51,770 nt of DNA from Terriglobia bacterium. GTDB taxonomy: Bacteria > Acidobacteriota > Vicinamibacteria > Vicinamibacterales > CAVVIG01. Both the position numbers and the translations under genes were made by a program. The notes beneath the pieces were generated by a model. It was given only the letters and a program-made list of their open reading frames with translations. It searched no databases and had not been told where the DNA came from. The stretch spans positions 1-51,770 of the forward strand of contig JAIQFX010000028.1 of assembly GCA_020073005.1 (NCBI GenBank). Reading direction: 5' to 3'. Within the stretch, counting starts at the first letter, position 1, and the number at the start of each line of letters is the position of its first letter. Positions 42,554 through 51,770 of the stretch are shown in pieces.

Positions 42554-44013
42554 CCGCTCTGTCACATCGCGCACATCTGCGCGCGATTGCGATCTCCGCG
42601 ATGCGCGCGCGCGGCCTCGATCCCGAGTTTCCGCCGGATGCGCTTGCCGCCGTCGCGACGATGAAGACCGCGCCGAGCGCGACGGAGGAACCCGTGCGCG
42701 ATCTGCGGTCGCTGCTCTGGTGCTCGATCGACAACGACGAGTCGCGCGACCTCGATCAATTGTCCGTCGCCGAGGAGCTGGCGGGCGATGCCGTCACACT
42801 GCTCATCTCGGTCGCCGACGTCGACGCGCTGGTGTCGAAAGGCTCGCCGATCGATCGACACGCGGCGGCGAACACGACCTCGGTCTACACGCCGGCGGCC
42901 ATCTTCCCGATGCTGCCCGAGCGGCTGTCGACCGATCTCACCTCGCTCGCGGATCAGCAGGACCGGCTGTCGGTCGTCATCGAATGCGTAGTCGCGTCCG
43001 ACGGCCGGCTGAAGTCGTCGGACGTGTACGGCGCGGTCGTGCGCAACCGCGCGAAGCTCGCGTACAACGCCGTCGGCGCGTGGCTGACTGGAGACGGTCC
43101 GCTTCCGGACGCCGCGGCGCGTGTGCGCGGCATGGATCGGCAACTGAAGATTCAGGATCGCGTGGCACAGGCGCTCGGCAAGGTACGCCACGAGCACGGC
43201 GCGCTCGAGTTCGCTTCATCCGACGTCGAGCACGTGTTCGACGGCGACACGCTGCAGGAGGTCCGGCCCGGCCTGCCGAATCGGGCCAAGTCGCTGATCG
43301 AGAATCTGATGATCGCCGCCAACGGCGCCGTCGCGCGCTTTCTCGACGGGCGCGGGTTTCCGTCGCTCCGCCGCGTCGTGCGATCGCCGGAGCGGTGGGA
43401 TCGCATTCGCGCGCTGGCCGCGCTGACCGGCGACACGCTGCCGGCGGCGGCGGATTCGGCTGCGCTGGCCGCGTTCCTCGCGCACCGAAAGGAAGTCGCG
43501 CCTGACGCGTTCGGCGATCTGTCGCACACGGTCATCCGCCTGCTCGGTCCCGGCGAGTACGTCGTCGATCCGCCTGGCGCGGAGCCGCCTGGGCATTTTG
43601 GTCTCGCCGTCCGGGACTACACCCACTCGACGGCGCCGAACCGCCGCTATCCGGATCTGATCACGCAGCGCCTGATCAAAGCGGCGCTCGCGGGACATAC
43701 GTCGCCGTACGCGATCGACGAACTGGTGCGGCTGGCGGCGCACTGCACGGCGCAGGAAGACAACGCGAACCGCGTGGAGCGCCAGGTCAGAAAATCGGCG
43801 GCCGCGATGCTCGTCGAGTCGCGCGTCGGCGAGACGTTCGACGCGCTGGTGACGGGCGTGTCGCCGCAGGGCACGTTCGTGCGCGTGGCGACGCCGCCGA
43901 TCGAGGGCAAGCTGATGCGCGGCGAGCACGGCCTCGACGTCGGCGATCGCGTGCGCGTCCGGCTCGTCGAGGTCAACGTCGATCGCGGCTACATCGATTT
44001 CGTCCGCATCTAG
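42550..44013 (+). CDS. RNB-domain exoribonuclease (RNase II/R family)
   Basis: 487 aa, hydrolyses RNA from the 3' end. The RNB catalytic block is CSIDNDESRDLDQLS; the last of the four usual acidic residues (RNase II D210) is Gln here, a variant I recall from shorter RNB proteins, so activity is likely. LTSLADQQDRLSVVIEC and the DYTHSTAPNRRYPDLITQRL block, which holds the catalytic Arg, follow. An S1-like segment (about residues 428-487, VTGVSPQGTFVRV) ends the protein. The N-terminal cold-shock domains of RNase R are missing. GTG start with GGAGGG upstream. Confidence 0.9.
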   Translation: MTALSHRAHLRAIAISAMRARGLDPEFPPDALAAVATMKTAPSATEEPVRDLRSLLWCSIDNDESRDLDQLSVAEELAGDAVTLLISVADVDALVSKGSPIDRHAAANTTSVYTPAAIFPMLPERLSTDLTSLADQQDRLSVVIECVVASDGRLKSSDVYGAVVRNRAKLAYNAVGAWLTGDGPLPDAAARVRGMDRQLKIQDRVAQALGKVRHEHGALEFASSDVEHVFDGDTLQEVRPGLPNRAKSLIENLMIAANGAVARFLDGRGFPSLRRVVRSPERWDRIRALAALTGDTLPAAADSAALAAFLAHRKEVAPDAFGDLSHTVIRLLGPGEYVVDPPGAEPPGHFGLAVRDYTHSTAPNRRYPDLITQRLIKAALAGHTSPYAIDELVRLAAHCTAQEDNANRVERQVRKSAAAMLVESRVGETFDALVTGVSPQGTFVRVATPPIEGKLMRGEHGLDVGDRVRVRLVEVNVDRGYIDFVRI

Positions 44014-44017
44014 ATTT

Positions 44018-44042
44018 GTAGCGCGAGCCTTTCAGGCGAGCG
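44018..44042. repeat. REP-like GTAGCGCGAGCCTTTCAGGC copy
   Basis: Same unit as at 17531, directly after the RNB stop codon. Confidence 0.8.
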
Positions 44043-44076
44043 AGGCCCCTTTATACCGTCCCCGCGGAGGCGACCC

Positions 44077-45234
44077 ATGTCTGCGACCGTGACCAACGCA
44101 CGGGACCGTCTGGTATCCCTCGACGTGATGCGCGGGCTCGTGATGGTCCTGATGGCCATCGACCACGTCCGCGTGTACTCCGGCCTGCCTGCGGGCGGTC
44201 CGACGCCGGGCATCTTTTTCACGCGCTGGGTCACGCATTTCTGCGCGCCGGCCTTCGCCTTCTTCGCGGGCACGAGCGCGTTTGTATCCGGACAAAGACG
44301 GACCACGCCGGATCTGTCCCGGCACCTCCTCACGCGCGGCGCCCTGCTCATCCTGCTCGAACTGACGGTGCTTCGCCTGGCGTGGACGTTCAACGTCGAT
44401 TACGCGGAGTACATGCTCGCCGGCGTCATCTGGATGCTCGGCGTCTGCATGATGCTGATGGCGGCGCTCGTCTATCTCCCGACGCGCGCGATTGCCATCG
44501 TCGGGCTGATCGTGATCTTCGCGCAGAACCTCGTCGGCGCCGTCGCGGGACTGACGCCGAAGTCGTGGGAATGGATCTGGCAGTTCGTGTACTTCGGCGG
44601 CGTGTTCAGAATCGGCGAGAGCGGTCCGTTCGTCGCCGTGCTGTACTCAATCGTGCCGTGGGTCGGCGTGATGGCGACCGGGTACGCCTTCGGCGCGATC
44701 GTGATTCGCGAGCCCGCGGAACGGGACCGGCTCTTCGTGCGGATCGGCGTGCCGGCGACGGCGTTGTTCCTGGCGGTGGGCGGGCTCATGGTCTTCATGA
44801 ACCCGGCGCCCGCCGGTGCGCCGCCCGCGCTGCTGCGGTTACTGAATCAGCAGAAGTACCCCGCGTCGCAGTTGTTCCTGCTGATGACGCTCGGCCCGAC
44901 GATCGCGCTGCTGCCGCTCGCGGAGCGCGCCCGTAGCGCCGTTGGCGAGGCGCTCGCGGTCTTCGGCCGCGTGCCGCTCTTCTATTACTTGCTGCACATC
45001 CCGCTGATTCACTTCGCCGCCGTCGTCGTGTCGCTCGTGCGCGAGGGACACGTCAATCCGTGGCTGTTCGGAAATCACCCGATGATGCCGCCGCCGCTTC
45101 CCGCCGGATACCAATGGGGACTTCCGCTCCTCTATCTGATGTTCGCCATCGTCATCGCGATCCTGTACGTGCCGTGCCGATGGTTTGCGGGCGTCAAGGC
45201 TCGGCATCGCGACGGCTGGGTCCGTTACCTGTAG
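44077..45234 (+). CDS. DUF1624/heparan-acetyltransferase-like membrane protein
   Basis: 385 aa, about ten hydrophobic helices. The N-terminal LVSLDVMRGLVMVLMAIDHV and FFTRWVTHFCAPAFAFFAGT are the typical opening of DUF1624/HGSNAT-like proteins, which may transfer acetyl groups to sugars across the membrane. Catalytic His candidates include H in AIDHVR. A -10 box TATACC at 44052 and a GGAGG at 44066 give it its own promoter and ribosome site, in contrast to most genes here. The substrate is not known. Confidence 0.85.
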   Translation: MSATVTNARDRLVSLDVMRGLVMVLMAIDHVRVYSGLPAGGPTPGIFFTRWVTHFCAPAFAFFAGTSAFVSGQRRTTPDLSRHLLTRGALLILLELTVLRLAWTFNVDYAEYMLAGVIWMLGVCMMLMAALVYLPTRAIAIVGLIVIFAQNLVGAVAGLTPKSWEWIWQFVYFGGVFRIGESGPFVAVLYSIVPWVGVMATGYAFGAIVIREPAERDRLFVRIGVPATALFLAVGGLMVFMNPAPAGAPPALLRLLNQQKYPASQLFLLMTLGPTIALLPLAERARSAVGEALAVFGRVPLFYYLLHIPLIHFAAVVVSLVREGHVNPWLFGNHPMMPPPLPAGYQWGLPLLYLMFAIVIAILYVPCRWFAGVKARHRDGWVRYL

Positions 45235-45235
45235 T

Positions 45236-45253
45236 GTCCGGCTTCAGCCGGAC
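45236..45253. repeat. REP-like GTCCGGCTTCAGCCGGAC palindrome
   Basis: A perfect 7-4-7 stem-loop between convergent genes, identical to a copy at 46104. Its position fits a bidirectional terminator or REP unit. Confidence 0.8.
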
Positions 45254-46042
45254 TTACATCTTGGTTCGGCTCTGCTTGAGGTATTGCGGGCTGTAGGGCA
45301 CGCCGTACGGCGTGTTCTGCTTGAACGCGGCCTTGTCGCGCGCGAATGTGTCCGCCGCCTGTTCGATCGCCTGAATCTCGTCCGGCGTGCAATCGCGCAT
45401 CGTGATTTCCTCGCGCGGCATGAAGAACACCTGTCCGATCGGCATGCTCTGCGTCGCCGTGATGCCTTCTCCCGGCTCCAGGACATAACGGAACTCGGTC
45501 TCGTGCGCATACCAGTCGGTCTCGACGCGGACGACGAGCGCGGGCGCCATCGGACGCTCGATCATGTTGAAGACCGACGTGTAGACCGTGTCCCAGCCGG
45601 ACGATGTCTGGAAGTTCGTCGCGCCGCGCAGCGAGAGTGCGCCGGGCGGCGTGCCGAGATCTTCGGGGACGATGAACGTGCGCGCGACGCGCAGCGCTTC
45701 TTCCTTTGAGATCGGCGGGTTCGGCACCGCGAAGGTGACCTCTTCTTTGATCGCGCCCATGCTGCCGAGCGGCAGCGAGACGACGACGGAGAAGAGCGGA
45801 TCCCATTTGCCGCGCGGACCGCTCAGGAAGTACGTGAACTGATATTTCCCGTCGCCGAGGAACTCGAGATGAAACGATTCGTTCGCTTCGAGCGGCGGGT
45901 AGACGAGAAAGCCGAGCGCGCTGCCGGCCTCGAGCACGGGGCAGTGGCGCGCGTGCTGCGGGAGCAGAGGCCGCTGCGCTTCGCGACGCGGTTTGAGTCC
46001 GACGCCAGGCCGCCGCGAGTTCGGATAGAGCCGTACTTCCAT
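45254..46042 (-). CDS. Conserved-looking hypothetical protein
   Basis: 262 aa; no family recognised with confidence. It starts MEVRLYPNSRRPGVGLKPRR. Motifs are GFLVYPPLEANESFHLEF near residue 46, KEEALRVARTFIVPEDLGTP, and TMRDCTPDEIQAIEQAADTF. No signal peptide or membrane segment. The YPPLEANE part recalls the DUF6065 family, but only weakly. A minus-strand TACGAT ends six bases before the ATG, so it is probably leaderless. The gene stands alone beside a repeat island. Confidence 0.7.
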   Translation of the reverse strand: MEVRLYPNSRRPGVGLKPRREAQRPLLPQHARHCPVLEAGSALGFLVYPPLEANESFHLEFLGDGKYQFTYFLSGPRGKWDPLFSVVVSLPLGSMGAIKEEVTFAVPNPPISKEEALRVARTFIVPEDLGTPPGALSLRGATNFQTSSGWDTVYTSVFNMIERPMAPALVVRVETDWYAHETEFRYVLEPGEGITATQSMPIGQVFFMPREEITMRDCTPDEIQAIEQAADTFARDKAAFKQNTPYGVPYSPQYLKQSRTKM

Positions 46043-46048
46043 CCGCGT

Positions 46049-46054
46049 ATCGTA
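46049..46054 (-). promoter_or_regulatory. -10 box TACGAT, leaderless start
   Basis: TACGAT on the minus strand ends six bases before the ATG at 46042, placing the predicted transcript start on the start codon. Confidence 0.6.
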
Positions 46055-46103
46055 ACGGATTGCCGCGACCGCTCGTCTTGATTCGTGGCGTCCGATTCGT
46101 TGC

Positions 46104-46121
46104 GTCCGGCTTCAGCCGGAC
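46104..46121. repeat. REP-like GTCCGGCTTCAGCCGGAC palindrome
   Basis: Identical to 45236-45253; the two copies flank the hypothetical gene at 45254. Confidence 0.8.
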
Positions 46122-46157
46122 TCAGACTCCGCCGCGCGGCTGGCGGCGCTTCGGGCG

Positions 46158-46302
46158 CGCGGCTCGCCGCTCGAACAACACACGGCGCCAGCGACAAAGT
46201 CTCAACCGCTAACCCACGTACGCGGCACGAAGTCGTGCCGCGTGAGGTGGCTGGCACCGCGTGTTGTGACCTGCCGGTGGTTGACGAGCGGCTCGAACGC
46301 GC
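46158..46302. repeat. Left arm of a 145-bp inverted repeat around the cassette
   Basis: Starts CGCGGCTCGCCGCTCGAACA and ends GCTCGAACGCGC. The reverse complement of 47485-47629 matches it over its whole length at about 90 percent by eye. Inside is a hairpin CGCGGCACGA/TCGTGCCGCG. The two arms enclose the nucleotidyltransferase cassette. The rest of the gene-free stretch 46043-46461 holds a REP palindrome, low-complexity GC sequence and the attC site. Confidence 0.85.
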
Positions 46303-46377
46303 GCCGAATCGCCGCCGGCCGCCCGGCGACGGCAGCCAGGCGGTACTCGGCGGCGCAAGTGAATAGGCGTCTGTAAA

Positions 46378-46451
46378 GGTTAACCGCGCCGCTTCAGCCG
46401 CGGCGGCTCATGATCGCGCCGGCCGCCGTCGGCTGCAAGCGGATGTTGGGC
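46378..46451 (-). other. attC recombination site of an integron-type gene cassette
   Basis: On the minus strand it begins GCCCAAC ten bases after the nucleotidyltransferase stop and ends GTTAACC, 74 bp in all. The inner arms CCGCTTGCAGCCGACGGCGG and CCGCCGCGGCTGAAGCGG pair perfectly except for two unpaired bases (G and A) on the first arm, the hallmark of attC sites. The R' end GTTAACC departs by one base from GTTRRRY. No integrase gene is in the window. Confidence 0.75.
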
Positions 46452-46461
46452 TGCCCGTCAT

Positions 46462-47217
46462 CTACTGAAGTGTCGCTTGGGTAAGCTGTCTGAGTTGCGG
46501 CACCACTTTCCTAGCAAGTTCTTGAACCTCTCCTGTTTCTTCTGCCAACAGGCCAACGGCACAGGTCAGGGCCCGAAGGAGTTCATTCCGGTCGAGCGAT
46601 CGAGTCAATGCGTCCGTCGCGGCGTGCCGCACTTCCGGCGGAAGAAGATCGAAGCCACGGCCGTGAAAAGCCGGAAGGCCCCGCCGGTGGCACGCGAGGC
46701 TCAGTGCGTAGTCTCGCACGCCGCTAACCCAGTACTCTGCCTGCCACAGCCGACCACGTTCGATACAGAACCGGGCCCTCAACGCCTGGTGCGCTGCGTA
46801 GCCGAAAAGCTGCTGCTCCTGCGGGGGCTGCACATGCGCCTGCTCTGCGGCTTCGCCGAAAAGCAGCCTGAACTCTGGGCCGAGTGCGCGAAACTGGGAC
46901 GCCGGTGCAAAGGACAGATCGAACTGAAGGCAGCCTGGCAACAAGAAGACCCGATAGATCGCAGCGCCGCTAGGCAGATCGAAAAGATGAGTTGCGGAGA
47001 ACTCACTACGGAGGTCGTTGGTGAAGTCGTCGAGGACCTCGCCGATTGATATTCCGTCTGAGACGCCGAACGTGAGATCTAGATCTGACCAGCGGTCGCC
47101 TTCGGAGTTCGCCAACGAGCCCACCACAGCTCCGGCCACAACCCGAACGTCGACTCTGGCACGTTCGAGTACGTGGTCGCGCACACGGTTGCGGTCGTCA
47201 ATGGTGAACATGTTCAT
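46462..47217 (-). CDS. Nucleotidyltransferase-domain protein (aminoglycoside adenylyltransferase-like) in a cassette
   Basis: 251 aa. AGAVVGSLANSEGDRWSDLD followed by LTF is the polymerase-beta-type GS...DxD site that binds Mg-ATP. The C-terminal half is helical (FCIERGRLWQAEYWVSGVRD), as in aminoglycoside adenylyltransferases and related enzymes. The substrate is unproven; resistance is only one option. The base composition is clearly lower in GC than the neighbours, pointing to transfer. The ORF starts 18 bases after a GTTGGGC core and ends ten bases before an attC site: a typical integron cassette layout, read on the minus strand. Confidence 0.8.
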   Translation of the reverse strand: MNMFTIDDRNRVRDHVLERARVDVRVVAGAVVGSLANSEGDRWSDLDLTFGVSDGISIGEVLDDFTNDLRSEFSATHLFDLPSGAAIYRVFLLPGCLQFDLSFAPASQFRALGPEFRLLFGEAAEQAHVQPPQEQQLFGYAAHQALRARFCIERGRLWQAEYWVSGVRDYALSLACHRRGLPAFHGRGFDLLPPEVRHAATDALTRSLDRNELLRALTCAVGLLAEETGEVQELARKVVPQLRQLTQATLQ

Positions 47218-47235
47218 TCGTTACGCACCACGTCA

Positions 47236-47242
47236 GCCCAAC
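47236..47242 (-). other. Cassette 5' boundary core site GTTGGGC
   Basis: On the minus strand GTTGGGC fits the GTTRRRY core where integrases cut (between G and TT). It is 18 bases from the start codon, marking the start of the cassette. I see no well-folded attC or attI beside it. The gene-free stretch from here to 47462 shows nothing else I can name. Confidence 0.55.
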
Positions 47243-47462
47243 CAGTAGTAGACCGACCGGCCTATTGCGACACGCCTTGCGCGCCTCGCAGCATAACGCA
47301 AGATTGCCTCCCGCCCATTTCCGAGGAGAGTCACTGCACCCACTGGCGGTTAGAGCACAAGTCGCCACCGAGACCACCAGATTAGGTGGACCTGCATAAC
47401 ATCCGTATCGGCATCGCGTTTCGCAAGCTATCGAGCGCGACCCACGCTGGGAACATCAGCGA

Positions 47463-47652
47463 CACCGACTGATACCGGGCACGAGCGCGTTCGAGCCGCT
47501 CGTCGACAATCGACAGATCACAACACGCGGTGACAGCCACCACACGCGGCACGATTTCGTGCCGCGTACGTGGGTTAGCGGTTGAGACTTTGTTGCTGGC
47601 GCCGCGTGTTGTTCGAGCGGCGAGCCGCGATCGTGCCCGGTATCAGTCGGTG
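47463..47652. mobile_element. MITE-like 190-bp unit with 22-bp terminal inverted repeats
   Basis: The ends CACCGACTGATACCGGGCAC (continuing GA) at 47463-47484 and its reverse complement at 47631-47652 are perfect. They bracket the right arm (47485-47629) of the 145-bp inverted repeat, whose left arm lacks them. No transposase is encoded, and no clear target duplication is seen. Confidence 0.6.
47485..47629. repeat. Right arm of the 145-bp inverted repeat
   Basis: Inverted partner of 46158-46302, with the same internal hairpin CGCGGCACGAT/TCGTGCCGCG. Differences between arms are scattered single bases. Confidence 0.85.
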
Positions 47653-47659
47653 GCGCATC

Positions 47660-47721
47660 CGCTCGGCTGAAGCCTCGCGCTACACGTCCTCAGTGACGCT
47701 CGGCTGAAAGCCTCGCGCTAC
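47660..47721. repeat. Two REP-like CGCTCGGCTGAAAGCCTCGC copies
   Basis: Two copies 37 bases apart, inverted relative to the 41033 unit. The first contains the stop codon of the neighbouring winged-helix gene and the second encodes part of its C-terminus. Confidence 0.85.
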
Positions 47722-48531
47722 ACGTCCGACGCCGTTCGTCAATTCATACGTCCCTGGCGCGAGTCTGCTCGCGTAGCCCTCGTCCACCAGCGCGTGGTTG
47801 CCAAGTCCGGCGTCAGACCGCGACAGACCCGTGACGCGCGCGAGCTCGCCGGGGACCGTCATGCCGGCACTGGCGAGAAAACAGCGGGCGATTTCTCGCA
47901 GCGCGGTTTCTCGATTCACGCGCTTCAGCAACTGATCGGGAAACTTTCCGACGCCGAGCGTCCAGATGTACGTGAACTTCGGCACGTAATAGACCTCGCT
48001 CGGCACGACGATCATCGCGGCCTGAAGCTCATCCATCGCTCGCGTGAACGCCGCGCGATCCTTGACGCCGGATTCGTCGCGCAGATCCGACGTCGCCATC
48101 TCCCATTCGCCGCGCAGCACTTTCAGAACCGCCCGCGCGTTCTTGCTGAGCCGTGTCTTTTCTTCAGCTTTGCGCACGCCCCAGATGGCGTGAAAGTAGG
48201 GAATCATCCGCGGCGCGAGGAACGTCGCTTTGCCGCGGGCGAGCTTCGCGTAGTAAACCTTCCCGCGCTTCACGAGATCATCTTTCAGGAGCCACGTCGA
48301 CGAGGCCTCCGGATCCTTCTGGACGTTGCGCGGCAGCACCGCGTCGCGCCGTCCGCAGACCGCGACGTAGAGCGACGGCCCCGGCCGCCGCGAATCGGTC
48401 AGACAGGCCGCGAAGCCGACGTGTTCGATGAAGCGCTCGGCGTCGAACGCGGTCTCGACCTGTTGCGTCCCCTCGCGGCGCCAGTGATAGTCGCGATAAT
48501 CGTCGATCTCGGCGGGAAGCTGTGCCTTCAC
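47680..48531 (-). CDS. Winged-helix protein, possibly AlkZ/YcaQ-related DNA glycosylase-like
   Basis: 283 aa. No signal or membrane segment. Segments such as [20 protein letters not shown] and [20 protein letters not shown] look like winged-helix domains, and [19 protein letters not shown] resembles AlkZ-related proteins as I recall them; a DNA-repair role is only tentative. I choose the GTG at 48531, which overlaps the preceding TGA in a GTGA like many genes here; an earlier GTG at 48585 is in frame. The last about 12 residues ([12 protein letters not shown]) and the stop are encoded by REP-like repeats, so the original C-terminus has probably been replaced. Confidence 0.7.
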   Translation of the reverse strand: MKAQLPAEIDDYRDYHWRREGTQQVETAFDAERFIEHVGFAACLTDSRRPGPSLYVAVCGRRDAVLPRNVQKDPEASSTWLLKDDLVKRGKVYYAKLARGKATFLAPRMIPYFHAIWGVRKAEEKTRLSKNARAVLKVLRGEWEMATSDLRDESGVKDRAAFTRAMDELQAAMIVVPSEVYYVPKFTYIWTLGVGKFPDQLLKRVNRETALREIARCFLASAGMTVPGELARVTGLSRSDAGLGNHALVDEGYASRLAPGTYELTNGVGRVARGFQPSVTEDV

Positions 48532-48892
48532 CGCCTGCCCGAGAGGAACGTCGCCAGCGGGATCGCGATCGCCAGGAGCAGGCACGATCCGAACGGAACC
48601 ATCAGGAACCAGAAGGCGGGCTGCGGCCTCGGCGGACCCAGCGCGACGTTGCCGTAAATGGCCGGCGACACCACCGCGAGAATCAGCATCACACCATACA
48701 GCGTCGTTCGGGTGAGAACCGGCCTTCGCGTCGACAGGACGTCGGCGAGCACGACGGCTACGAACGGGGCGAGCACCCAGATGGTGAATAGAACCGTCAG
48801 CAGAACCTGACGATGACCGACGAGAAGCATGAAATAGATCGAGCTGGCGGCGCCTGCCGCCACCGCGATGAGAGCCGCCACGCGCAGGAGCC

Positions 48893-48908
<16 letters not shown>
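48528..48908 (-). CDS. Small four-helix membrane protein of unknown function
   Basis: 126 aa, start GTG giving [20 protein letters not shown]. Hydrophobic helices are at about residues 9-28, 35-56, 70-87 and 100-120 ([20 protein letters not shown]). It overlaps the end of the M3 peptidase gene by 16 bases and the start of the winged-helix gene by four, an operon layout that supports it being real. No conserved motif is recognised. Confidence 0.7.
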
Positions 48909-50941
<2,033 letters not shown>

Positions 50942-50956
50942 GAGGAGCCCTAAGGA

Positions 50957-50962
50957 TAAACT
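50957..50962 (+). promoter_or_regulatory. Possible -10 box TAAACT, leaderless start
   Basis: TAAACT ends five bases before the ATG at 50968. It is a weak hexamer, but the spacing fits the leaderless pattern of other genes here. Confidence 0.4.
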
Positions 50963-50967
50963 ATCGA

Positions 50968-51528
50968 ATGGCCTGGTGGCTGAGCCGCGGCCCTGGCGAA
51001 AGGCAGTTCGCCGATCTCCGCGAGCCGCGTTTCACCCGCATGAGCGGGCAGCGGATGCTCGTCGTCGAGGCGACCGGCGACCCGACCGTCGTCAGCGGTG
51101 GCGCCATCAAGCTGCTGTTCAACACGTACTTCAAGCTCAAGGGCGTTTCGAGGGTGGGACGGCCGCCGGCGCCGCGCGCCCGCTGGCGCTTCTCGCTGGA
51201 TACGCCGAGAGAGAAATGGGCCGGGCAGTACGCGCTGCCGGTGCCTGATTCGGTCGCAGAGGTTCCCGCCGAGCCCGCCGGGCCGATGCGCGTCACGATC
51301 GCCACGTGGGAGTACGGCGACGTCGCCGAGGTTCTGCACGTCGGTCCGTACAGCGCGGAGCGTCCCGACATCGACCGCCTGCACGCGTTCATCGCCTCGA
51401 ACGGCTACCGCGCCGTCGGCGATCACGAAGAGGAATACGTGAAGGGGCCGGGGATGATCTTCGCCGGTGATCCCGGCGCCTATCTGACGATCATCCGCCT
51501 GCGCGTCGAGAAATCGCCGGCTCAGTGA
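50968..51528 (+). CDS. GyrI-like small-molecule-binding domain protein
   Basis: 186 aa, single domain. RFTRMSGQRMLVVEATGDPT, then FSLDTPREKWAGQYALPVPD and ATWEYGDVAEVLHVGPYSAE followed by RLHAFIASNGYRAVGDHEEE, form the pattern of GyrI-like/SOUL-type domains, which bind small ligands and are often fused to regulators. No DNA-binding domain is present here. It ends convergently, overlapping the truncated gene at the edge by seven bases. Confidence 0.8.
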   Translation: MAWWLSRGPGERQFADLREPRFTRMSGQRMLVVEATGDPTVVSGGAIKLLFNTYFKLKGVSRVGRPPAPRARWRFSLDTPREKWAGQYALPVPDSVAEVPAEPAGPMRVTIATWEYGDVAEVLHVGPYSAERPDIDRLHAFIASNGYRAVGDHEEEYVKGPGMIFAGDPGAYLTIIRLRVEKSPAQ

Positions 51529-51770
51529 GCGGGGAAGTCGGGCTTCGTATCTCGCAGGATTTCGAGGATGGCCAGCCGATCGTCGGTCTTCAGGCGCGTG
51601 TACGCAGCGCGCGTGTCACGGCCAGACAGGATCTCCAGCATCCGGCCGTAGACTGCAGTCTTCACATCAGGCGTCAATCCGTCGAACGCGTCGGAGTAGA
51701 TCATGTAGCTGCACGGGTACTGCAGCAGGCGCGTCTCGACGTTCAGCTGTCCGAACGAGCGGCCCTTGCG
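51522..51770 (-). CDS. C-terminal end of a larger unidentified protein (cut by the window)
   Basis: The last 82 codons. The frame is open to the window edge without a stop; the internal ATG at 51704 is not the start. The sequence reads FGQLNVETRLLQYPCSYMIY, then DAFDGLTPDVKTAVYGRMLE and ends ILRDTKPDFPAH. It looks soluble and helical. I do not recognise the family from this part. Confidence 0.7.
   Translation of the reverse strand, partial: RKGRSFGQLNVETRLLQYPCSYMIYSDAFDGLTPDVKTAVYGRMLEILSGRDTRAAYTRLKTDDRLAILEILRDTKPDFPAH

Noticed and set aside
46477-47049. Plus-strand open frame of 190 codons in the cassette
   Set aside because: The minus-strand frame has the nucleotidyltransferase motif and fits the attC orientation; the plus frame shows nothing.
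47660-47721. Repeated CGGCTGAAAGCCTCGCGC as a CRISPR
   Set aside because: Only two units, and the same sequence is scattered singly in other gaps.

Overview
The window is GC-rich and densely packed. Many start codons overlap the previous stop (GTGA or ATGA), several -10 boxes lie only a few bases before a start codon, and there are many small dispersed repeats. This layout, with many secreted peptidases, a CoxL-type molybdenum hydroxylase and a hydrogenase-4-like cluster, suggests an Acidobacteriota-like soil bacterium, perhaps Vicinamibacteria. That placement is inference from gene content; no 16S rRNA or tRNA gene was seen.

Region 1 (1-9900): a molybdenum-hydroxylase gene pair on the minus strand; then, on the plus strand, a beta-CASP metallo-beta-lactamase protein, an M49 peptidase, a secreted HEAT-repeat/cyclophilin fusion, an aminotransferase and MalQ. 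Region 2 (9921-22913): M28 and M23 peptidases; a serine-biosynthesis block (DUF1015, SerA, SerC); a fatty acid desaturase; PcnB poly(A) polymerase; a STAS protein; and DNA polymerase I without proofreading residues.

Region 3 (23710-38846) is the centre of interest. An ArsR-type regulator with a palindrome over its own start codon is followed by twelve tightly spaced genes. They form two successive membrane complexes of the hydrogenase-4/complex I type. Complex 1 (small subunit, B, C, E, F, large subunit) has lost all four cysteines that would bind the NiFe centre, so it is an Ehr-like, non-hydrogenase complex. Complex 2 (B, C, E, F, large subunit, small subunit) keeps all four, ends exactly at the mature C-terminus, and has a half-ferredoxin domain fused to its small subunit. 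Both keep the Glu and Lys residues of ion-pumping subunits. No formate dehydrogenase or Hyp maturation gene is present.

Region 4 (38904-51770): DUF1223, an FAD amine oxidase, a group II decarboxylase, an RNB nuclease, a DUF1624 membrane protein, then a repeat-rich island (about 46.1-47.7 kb). The island carries a lower-GC nucleotidyltransferase gene in an integron-type cassette with a recognisable attC site, bracketed by 145-bp inverted repeats. A winged-helix protein, a small membrane protein, an M3 peptidase, a GyrI-like protein and a truncated gene end the window.

An 11-bp-unit palindromic element has entered three unrelated protein-coding genes without breaking the frame, and other repeat families also contribute coding sequence (signal peptide, linker, C-terminus).
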